From: DATFVA01 sp963774455 | Lineage (GTDB): Bacteria; Bacteroidota; Ignavibacteria; Ignavibacteriales; Ignavibacteriaceae | Direction: 5' to 3' | Assembly (NCBI GenBank): GCA_963774455.1 | Contig: CAVZFD010000004.1 | Location: 62,001 to 126,000, forward strand | DNA: 64,000 nucleotides | Part shown: positions 57,669 to 64,000 of the stretch, piece by piece | How positions within the stretch are numbered: the stretch's first letter is position 1 | Layout of the letters: the number at the start of each line of letters is the position of its first letter | The notes under the pieces: model-generated | What the model was told of the DNA's origin: nothing | The model's database searches: none | The model's input: only the letters and a program-made list of their open reading frames with translations | Program-made: the position numbers and the translations under genes

Positions 57669-58568
57669 TTATTGGCCTGTTTTGTCTTTTTTAGGTGCTT
57701 CTTTTTCAAGTCCAAGGTCGACTTTTTCTATGATGCCGCCCTTATTCAGGATAAAGCTTACGTTGTTTCTTTCATAATCTATTTTCGTCAGATAACCCAG
57801 GTAAACCTGCTCACCTTCCCATAGTAAATAAGTATTTCCTTTCATGTCGCCTATGAATGCGCCTTCGGGAACCAGGGCTAACAATTTCGAACCCTGAACA
57901 TCAAGAAGGTTATCAAGGTTAGGCGGAATTTCATTTCTGATCAGGGGATAGAAGGCATCATACAATGGTCTCGCAGTAAGATTATTCTCAACCATTGCTG
58001 AAGTAGCAAAACGGCTGTCATTAGAATAATAGGCTGCAACATCGAGGTTATAGTTAACCAGGAAATGAGGCATCCCTTCCTCATCGGTTTTAATCAGATT
58101 ACTTAGCGAAACTGATTTTATTTTTTTCAGTTCTTTACTCTGCTCAATAGCATAGATCAGACGCCAAACGTCGTTGTACGCTGCTCCACCACTCAATTTG
58201 TATTCGTGGTAGAAGAAGTTTTTGTCAGGCTGTACATCTGCATAGTCTACATTAATTGTGGTTTCAGGAGAATAACTGTCGCTCAGATCATTCACAAAAT
58301 CATAAAATTTTATGGATGATAAGTCTTTAGGAATATTGAACTTCCTGGCTGCCAGTACTGAGTCCAGAACTGCAGCACGAACCTGAAGATCCTGGTATTG
58401 ATCTTTCAGATCGGCAGTATTATATGAATGTGCCTTCATCTCATCGAGTTTGGTTCTTCTCTCGTTAAGATCGCCTCTCTGGAAGACAAGGATATATGCG
58501 CCGCCCACAACTAGTATAAAAACAAGCAGAGCGACCAGACCAAGTGTGCTTTTTAATTTTCGGTTCAT
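57669..58568 (-). CDS. PilO-like protein with a PilP-like C-terminal tail
   Basis: A 299-residue inner-membrane protein: N-terminal TM about 10-30, coiled coil, a PilO-type ferredoxin-like domain (FYHEYKLSGGAAYNDVWRLIYAIEQS), and an extra C-terminal segment (about 225-299; LLALVPEGAFIGDMKGNTYLL, VYLGYLTKIDYERNNVSFI) resembling the PilP/GspC homology region. No separate pilP gene is seen. It overlaps the upstream PilMN gene by four bases. PilO and PilP form the alignment complex linking the inner membrane to the secretin; here both may be one protein. The PilP assignment is inference. Confidence 0.75.
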   Translation of the reverse strand: MNRKLKSTLGLVALLVFILVVGGAYILVFQRGDLNERRTKLDEMKAHSYNTADLKDQYQDLQVRAAVLDSVLAARKFNIPKDLSSIKFYDFVNDLSDSYSPETTINVDYADVQPDKNFFYHEYKLSGGAAYNDVWRLIYAIEQSKELKKIKSVSLSNLIKTDEEGMPHFLVNYNLDVAAYYSNDSRFATSAMVENNLTARPLYDAFYPLIRNEIPPNLDNLLDVQGSKLLALVPEGAFIGDMKGNTYLLWEGEQVYLGYLTKIDYERNNVSFILNKGGIIEKVDLGLEKEAPKKDKTGQ

Positions 58569-60118
58569 TGTACGCTCTTCTGTTTATTTAACAAACTAAA
58601 ACTGATATTAAATTTATATGCATTCTCTTCCCGAAGTGCTTCAAATGTCATATTCCTTAAAGTTGCATTTTCGAGAGAATATGCAAATTTGGTAACAACG
58701 TCTTTACTGATTGCATAACCTGTCAGGACAATCTCATTGGTAGAATTAACCGAAAGCTGAGTGAGCCATAGATTATGTCTTGTGGCAAAGAAGTCTGATA
58801 TATTTTGTAATACTTCTGTCCAGACCCCGGTTCCTGCAGATGCAGAATCGAGTATTGCCTGTGTCTGATCAAATCCTTCGATCTTCGTTTTCAGCTGGGA
58901 TATATTATCCAGAATCTCCTGGTTCTGACGCATTAGAATGGTCTCTTCAGTTATTTTCTGATTCAGTTCTCTGAGTTCAAGGTGATTCTTAAGAATTGAC
59001 TGCGTCATTATAAATGCTGCGATAAACAGCAGTGGAAGCATCAGGTAGCCATGCCATGCAAACTGGATGAACTTCTGGTCTTCTTTTACATACTTAGGTA
59101 AAAGATTTATTCCTTTTGTTCCTTCTTCCTGTTCATCTATAAATTCTGTTCCTACAGCAACAGGGACGCTGAAGGCAGAGAACTTGGATTTTGTTTCCTC
59201 ATCCAGGGATGATAGATCAAGGTCGTCAAACTCTAGTCGGGAAACATTTGCTTCCGGGAAAGTACCGTAGAAAGAGAGTATCAGGTTCTCGGAATCATCC
59301 TCTCCGCAGACTATAATATTATCCAGGGATGAGATTCCGCCATTCTCCATTTCAAGCAGGATCTTCGAAAAATAAACATCATAGGTGTGGAGATTTGAAG
59401 TTCCTATATCAAGTGTGGTTCCTATGTGTTTTAATTTTCTGCCGTGCAGGAAGATCAGCTTGCTGTACTCTTTCCCTATGTAAACAATAAGGGAATTATC
59501 ATCCGGGAAGAATTTCTTCCGCTTGGATACATAATAGGCAAGAGATATCTCAGCACTTTTTACCGAGGGTATCCTATAATACCTTTTATTATTATACCGG
59601 GCGAGAGAGTTTATAAATTTAATACAGCTGACCTCGCCGCCAAGGAATACAGACAAAAGAGATTTGTCTGAAAGTTCTATATATCCAAGGTTTTCGCTGT
59701 CAATGGATACATTCTTAGCTTCCTGGATATCATTAATGATCTCCTGGGTAACTTTGGCCGATTTGGGAAACTTAGAACCTTCAAATACATGATAGTAGAT
59801 AGCAGGTTCTGTTAACGCCGGAATAAACTGAGCATTGTTGAGGTTTATCCCCGAAAGAGCATCATTGATTAAAGCTAATGATGTTGCTTCGGATTGATGA
59901 TTAACGCCGACGGGACCGGTGCCTCGCTTCAACCCTTCTATTTCAAGGTCCTCAGTATCAAGCTGGAGACCTCCCAGGGTGTCTTCTGTTGCTAAAGCAG
60001 GCCGGGAAATAACATCTGTAGATGCCGTTTTTAGCACTTTGAATTTGCCGCCCTCTGCAAGGAGTACTGCGGCTTTTAATTCTGTTCCTTCACAGTAGAT
60101 ACAAACTAATGGTTTCAT
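58565..60118 (-). CDS. PilM-PilN-like fusion (GspL-type) assembly protein
   Basis: A 517-residue protein. Residues 1 to about 340 follow an actin-like PilM pattern (VYIGKEYSKLIFLHGRKLKHIG, KILLEMENGGISSLDNIIVCGED); a TM helix is at 357-377 (GYLMLPLLFIAAFIMTQSIL); then coiled coil and a PilN-type ferredoxin-like end (EIVLTGYAISKDVVTKFAYSL). In most type IV pilus systems PilM and PilN are separate; the fused form recalls GspL of type II secretion. It starts exactly where the PilT gene ends (1-base overlap) and overlaps the PilO gene by four bases. Confidence 0.8.
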   Translation of the reverse strand: MKPLVCIYCEGTELKAAVLLAEGGKFKVLKTASTDVISRPALATEDTLGGLQLDTEDLEIEGLKRGTGPVGVNHQSEATSLALINDALSGINLNNAQFIPALTEPAIYYHVFEGSKFPKSAKVTQEIINDIQEAKNVSIDSENLGYIELSDKSLLSVFLGGEVSCIKFINSLARYNNKRYYRIPSVKSAEISLAYYVSKRKKFFPDDNSLIVYIGKEYSKLIFLHGRKLKHIGTTLDIGTSNLHTYDVYFSKILLEMENGGISSLDNIIVCGEDDSENLILSFYGTFPEANVSRLEFDDLDLSSLDEETKSKFSAFSVPVAVGTEFIDEQEEGTKGINLLPKYVKEDQKFIQFAWHGYLMLPLLFIAAFIMTQSILKNHLELRELNQKITEETILMRQNQEILDNISQLKTKIEGFDQTQAILDSASAGTGVWTEVLQNISDFFATRHNLWLTQLSVNSTNEIVLTGYAISKDVVTKFAYSLENATLRNMTFEALREENAYKFNISFSLLNKQKSVQ

Positions 60119-61377
60119 TATGCTGCCGATAATATTTGATGTATTCTTGTTTTATTATTTGCGTATGAAATGGCTGTCTCAAGAGAAATTTTCTTTAACA
60201 TATACAGCCTTTTTAAGTCCTGCTCCAGGGTTATCATGCCTTGCTGTCCTCCCTGGTTTATCATCATGTAAATTTCGCTGACATTATTATTCTTTATTGC
60301 TGCTTTTACACTTGGCGTTACTATTAAAACTTCTTTTGCAAGAACCCGCTTCCCGTCAAGACTGGGTACAAGTTTCTGCGAGATTATGCAGACAAGTACA
60401 TCAGCTAACCTGTGACGTACTCTGTCCTGTTCTGCAGGATTCACTTCCGCTACAATTCTGTCGATACTTTCTGATGCAGAAGACGTATGAAGTGTAGAAA
60501 ATACTTTATGCCCGGTATCAGTAACTTCAAGTGCCGACATGATAGTTTCAGGATCTCTCATTTCACCGATTATTATTATATCCGGATCCTGCCTGAGTGA
60601 TTGAATCACACCATCCTTGAAAGAAAGCACGTCACGCCCTATCTCCCTATGACGGATAATGCAGACTTTTGAGGTATGGACATATTCAACTGGAGAGGCT
60701 ATTATTACTACATGTGCCGGATCAATTTGATTATGTGCGTCAACAATTGCGTCTAATGTTGTAGATTTCCCGGAACCGGTAATCCCGGTTATTAAAGTAA
60801 GTCCGTTTTTAATATAAGTATGGCTTAATGTTTTTACCACGTGTGGATGGAATCCGTAGGAATCAAGGGGCCGGATAACTGAATTTATCGCGCGCATATT
60901 CAAAGCGAGTGAATCAAGATCGAAGTATGCGTCAGCTCTGAAGCGGACATCAGCGTTTTTCCTGGTGTAATGAAATGTATAACTGAAATCGAGATTACGT
61001 GTTAATGCCAGGTGTTTCCTCTGGTTGCTGTTAAGCATATTTATGATAAAAACAGCAGCCTCATCATCATTTAATTGAATGAACTCCTTAACTCTCTCTT
61101 TATCTCCATGAACTCTTAGCCAGATATATCCGCCATTACCGTGTCCTCCAAGCTCAATATCCGAGGCGTCCATTTCGATCATTGCCGTAAGAACTTTATT
61201 TAAATAGTTCCTAAGCAAAATTCTTTTATCGGAGTTTAGTTTCTCTATGCTTTCCAGCAAATACGTTATTCTGTCAGGTCCCTGCAGAACAGGGGGGATT
61301 GAATTACAGAATTCGGTTAATACCTTTTTAATCTCCGGGATAGTTAACGCAATATCTTTTGTTTCTTTGGATGCCAT
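60118..61377 (-). CDS. pilT: PilT-type retraction ATPase
   Basis: A 419-residue secretion-superfamily ATPase. Walker A is GITGSGKST (198-206), the Asp box with Walker B is IIIGEMRDPETI, and the His box is FSTLHTSSASESIDRI. An N-terminal helical region precedes the usual PAS-like domain. PilT proteins depolymerise the pilus to generate force for twitching. It overlaps by one base the PilMN gene and lies 32 bases after pilB. Confidence 0.9.
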   Translation of the reverse strand: MASKETKDIALTIPEIKKVLTEFCNSIPPVLQGPDRITYLLESIEKLNSDKRILLRNYLNKVLTAMIEMDASDIELGGHGNGGYIWLRVHGDKERVKEFIQLNDDEAAVFIINMLNSNQRKHLALTRNLDFSYTFHYTRKNADVRFRADAYFDLDSLALNMRAINSVIRPLDSYGFHPHVVKTLSHTYIKNGLTLITGITGSGKSTTLDAIVDAHNQIDPAHVVIIASPVEYVHTSKVCIIRHREIGRDVLSFKDGVIQSLRQDPDIIIIGEMRDPETIMSALEVTDTGHKVFSTLHTSSASESIDRIVAEVNPAEQDRVRHRLADVLVCIISQKLVPSLDGKRVLAKEVLIVTPSVKAAIKNNNVSEIYMMINQGGQQGMITLEQDLKRLYMLKKISLETAISYANNKTRIHQILSAA

Positions 61378-61409
61378 AATATTTAAGTAATTATTTTTTT
61401 AGTAATATT

Positions 61410-63200
61410 TTATTCATCTGAAGTAGCTGCGATCACTTCCTGTATCGATGTTAATCCCAATCTCACCTTATCAAATCCTGAATCCCGCAGAGTAAGTGTG
61501 CCGTCAGCTTTAGCCTGGTTCCTGATCTTTTCTTCATCAACTTCAATACCAGAACGAACAATTGCTTGTCTGATTTCTTTTGTAAAATAAAGTGACTCAT
61601 GAATTGCCATTCTTCCTTTATAACCTGTTCCATTGCATTTTTCACATCCTTTAGGCTCATAGATCGTATAATTCTTCCATTCTTCAATATTCAGGCCAGC
61701 AGCATTCATCAGAGTTTCGTCAAAATTTACCACTCGTCGCTTGCAATTATTACATAAACTCCTTATAAGCCTCTGCGCAACAATAATATTAATTGCATAA
61801 GCAATAAGGAATGGCTCAATCCCCATCTTATATAACCTGGATACCGCACTTGGTGCATCATTGGTATGGAGTGTTGAAAAGGTTAAGTGACCCGTGTTCG
61901 CAAGCTTAATTGCTACCTCCGCGGTTTCTTTATCCCTCATCTCACCAACAAGCACAACATCGGGGTCATGACGAAGAATTGACCTGATAGCCTGGTCAAA
62001 GTTCATCTTATATCCAATTTTTAATTGACGCGCTCCGTTTATTACATATTCTACGGGGTCTTCAACCGTGAGTACATTAAGAGATGGATCTATTACCTGG
62101 TAAAGGGCTGCTACAAGCGTGGTACTTTTACCGCTTCCTGTAGGACCGGTTAAAATAACCATTCCCTGCGGCTGGTTGATAGCTTTAACAAAAGCCTGCC
62201 TGGCATACCCGGTTAAACCTAACTTATCCAGGTCAGTAATAACTTTTCTATCATCTAATATTCTTATTACAACACTTTCAAACTTGTTTTTCAGTTCCGT
62301 TCCGACCATTGGAAGAACTGAAACCCTGTATCTTATAACGTGACCGTCAATTTCTCTCTGAATAAATCCATCCTGGGCTTTTTCCCTTTCGAATCTGTCC
62401 ATTCCCTTTGATCTATCCTTTACTACGGCTACTACAGCTTCAGGCAGGGTGTTATCCTGCGTATGCCAATGCTGCAGGTTACCATCGATTCTTATTAAGA
62501 TATCAGTCTTGTTATTCATCTTAGGAACAAAATGGATATCGCTTGCTCCCTTTCTTACTCCTTCAATTAACGCAGCTTCAACCAGGTTAATTAAAGCACT
62601 TTTATTTATCTCCTGATCAAGCTCATCTTCATCGAATGATTTTTCTTCATCCTCTATTTTTATCTCAGCATCCATCTCCTCCATCATTTTCAGATATACA
62701 TTTTCAGGAGGTAGAATTGTCGATATCAGCTTCTCATAATCTTTTTTTCGAATAAAAACGATTTCATATTTTTTCGCATTTAATCCGAAAGCGATTTTAG
62801 GAATGTTCCGGTCAGTAGGATCTATTGCCGCGAGTATAAGTTTATCCTTTAGTCTCTCATCGTACATAAAAGGAATGATCTTATGTTCAAGCATCTGGCT
62901 TTTCAGTGAATCCCCGGCACCTGTTATCATATTCTTTATGGAGTCGAGTCTGTTCTCCGGGATATCCTCAGGGCGGGTGTCAAGTTCACGGAATGCATAT
63001 AAAATGGCCACTTCTCTGAATATCGTGTCGTGGTCATAACCAAAGTCCTGAACCAGTACCTGGGCAAGATTCCTTTTTACTTTATTATTATCATTAGACT
63101 TCGCATTTAATGCTCTCTCTAATGTAGCTGCGTCTATTATTCCTTTTTTGAAAAGCAGAAAACCGATTTTGTCTGTCATTTCAAGATTTGTCTCGATCAT
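61410..63200 (-). CDS. pilB: PilB/GspE-type assembly ATPase
   Basis: A 596-residue ATPase. N-terminal T2SSE/MshEN-like domain (TDKIGFLLFKKGIIDAATLERALNAK), Walker A GPTGSGKST (352-360), Walker B VVLVGEMRDKETA, His box FSTLHTNDAPSAVSR, and the zinc four-Cys unit CNNC and CEKC followed by GTGYKGR. It powers pilus extension or secretion. It overlaps pilC by four bases. Confidence 0.93.
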   Translation of the reverse strand: MIETNLEMTDKIGFLLFKKGIIDAATLERALNAKSNDNNKVKRNLAQVLVQDFGYDHDTIFREVAILYAFRELDTRPEDIPENRLDSIKNMITGAGDSLKSQMLEHKIIPFMYDERLKDKLILAAIDPTDRNIPKIAFGLNAKKYEIVFIRKKDYEKLISTILPPENVYLKMMEEMDAEIKIEDEEKSFDEDELDQEINKSALINLVEAALIEGVRKGASDIHFVPKMNNKTDILIRIDGNLQHWHTQDNTLPEAVVAVVKDRSKGMDRFEREKAQDGFIQREIDGHVIRYRVSVLPMVGTELKNKFESVVIRILDDRKVITDLDKLGLTGYARQAFVKAINQPQGMVILTGPTGSGKSTTLVAALYQVIDPSLNVLTVEDPVEYVINGARQLKIGYKMNFDQAIRSILRHDPDVVLVGEMRDKETAEVAIKLANTGHLTFSTLHTNDAPSAVSRLYKMGIEPFLIAYAINIIVAQRLIRSLCNNCKRRVVNFDETLMNAAGLNIEEWKNYTIYEPKGCEKCNGTGYKGRMAIHESLYFTKEIRQAIVRSGIEVDEEKIRNQAKADGTLTLRDSGFDKVRLGLTSIQEVIAATSDE

Positions 63201-64000
63201 ACCTTATCACTCTGCACGTATGTTATGTTATTTGCCATTCCGGGTGATTTAGGGTGAACAGTTGCTGTTTCTGCAGAGACCAGAGTTAGTAGAATCATTA
63301 CAACCATAATTATCATTGCGATTACCACCTGAATGATTTCTATAAAGTTTTTAAGTTTATATACCGTTTCAGCCTCATAATAATTCGCAAGTTGAAGTGA
63401 TGTATTTTTAATAGTTCCGGTTTCTTCACCTGAATGTAATCGCGAAAGAGCAGTTTCGGTAAAAACTCCTGATGCTGTAAAGGCATCGGTCATTCCTACA
63501 CCTTTCTTAACCATAAGAGGTATAGCTACGTTTTTTACCCGGTCTTCAAAATATTTATTGCCAGCTGCTTCTGCAGCGATCCTTATCGGTTCAATACTTT
63601 CAGCAGAACCGCTATACAAAGTATAGAATACTCTACAGTAAACTTCTATAATGGTCTTATGAATCAGGTTTCCAACAAGAGGCAGCTGAAATAACATTTT
63701 GTGAAATATCACATTTCCTTTTTTGGATGTAGCCCATTTCCAGAATATTATAGGAGGGAGAATACATATGGCTAGAAGCAAATACATATTGTCCATCATA
63801 AAGTCACTCATTTTTAGAGTAAAAGCTGTCATAGGAGGTAATTCGATTTTAAATCGAACAAATAACTTTGCTGTTTCAGGAAAGATATAAGCAACATAGA
63901 AAACCACTGCCAGGAATAGTACAAAGATTGTCACTAACGGAGTAATTAGAGCACTCCGTAAGCTCTTCTTAAATTCCTGTCTTCTTTCAAGGAATTTAGC
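63197..64000 (-). CDS. pilC: PilC/GspF inner-membrane platform protein (N-terminus outside window)
   Basis: The C-terminal 268 codons of a PilC/GspF protein; the frame runs through the window's end without a stop (upstream residues AKFLERRQEFKKSLRSALIT), so the true start lies beyond base 64000. GTG at 63934 is not the start. Visible parts: TM helices (TIFVLFLAVVFYVAYIF, a second around MYLLLAICILPPIIFW, a third near VIAMIIMVVMILLTLV) and the family block FYTLYSGSAESIEPIRIAA. It couples the ATPases to the pilus and is the first visible gene of the operon. Confidence 0.9.
   Translation of the reverse strand, partial: AKFLERRQEFKKSLRSALITPLVTIFVLFLAVVFYVAYIFPETAKLFVRFKIELPPMTAFTLKMSDFMMDNMYLLLAICILPPIIFWKWATSKKGNVIFHKMLFQLPLVGNLIHKTIIEVYCRVFYTLYSGSAESIEPIRIAAEAAGNKYFEDRVKNVAIPLMVKKGVGMTDAFTASGVFTETALSRLHSGEETGTIKNTSLQLANYYEAETVYKLKNFIEIIQVVIAMIIMVVMILLTLVSAETATVHPKSPGMANNITYVQSDKV

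Overview
The window is 64 kb of chromosome from a free-living, Gram-negative bacterium with low-to-moderate G+C. It most resembles the Ignavibacteria/Chlorobi side of the Bacteroidota. Reasons: many genes carry clear Shine-Dalgarno sequences (AAGGAG type), unlike most true Bacteroidetes; several genes start with TTG or GTG; lipoproteins and outer-membrane proteins (DUF3078, BamA-like barrels) look Bacteroidota-like; and there is a full type IV pilus assembly operon. The taxonomic call is an inference from protein flavour, not from a marker-gene search.

Layout. 1-32 kb is mixed housekeeping and envelope genes: a beta-CASP nuclease, lipoproteins, a cytochrome c, MsrA, transporters, a dCMP deaminase with an atypical kinase-like protein, YhdH-type oxidoreductase, ferrochelatase, a phosphodiesterase, cobalamin-dependent methionine synthase, HldD epimerase, a very acidic protein, a NUDIX hydrolase, glycogen synthase and a patatin with a BamA-type barrel. 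30.4-42.4 kb is the replication-origin neighbourhood in its ancestral order: yidC-yidD-rnpA-rpmH reading left, and dnaA-dnaN-recF-DUF721-gyrB-gyrA reading right. DnaA-box-like sites lie on both sides of dnaA and an A+T-rich tract lies between dnaA and dnaN, so this is very probably oriC. rpmH (48 aa) was found by direct reading.

42.6-48.4 kb holds hemL, a PfkB sugar kinase, a membrane acyltransferase, and an unusual non-genic stretch. That stretch is about 1 kb of 118-120 bp tandem repeats, purine-rich and G-rich on the + strand, with a degenerate G-rich tail. It is followed by a small Cys-rich membrane protein and tRNA-Lys(TTT) with its own terminator. A separate 11-bp tandem repeat lies 1.3 kb away.

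48.4-64 kb is a signalling and pilus region. A sigma-54 response regulator and a hybrid histidine kinase read right. A long leftward operon reads pilC (cut by the window edge), pilB, pilT, a PilM-PilN-like fusion, a PilO protein with a PilP-like tail, a secretin, a lone receiver, a three-receiver hybrid kinase, and a receiver joined to a DHp-like helix without an ATPase domain. The two transcription units meet with no spacing, sharing a TGATCA that supplies both stop codons. The arrangement suggests a pilus (or pilus-like secretion) machine built with its own multi-step phosphorelay.

The observations most worth follow-up are the G-rich tandem array, the fused PilMN/PilOP alignment complex with its co-transcribed phosphorelay, the receiver-DHp protein, and the bipartite-looking origin.
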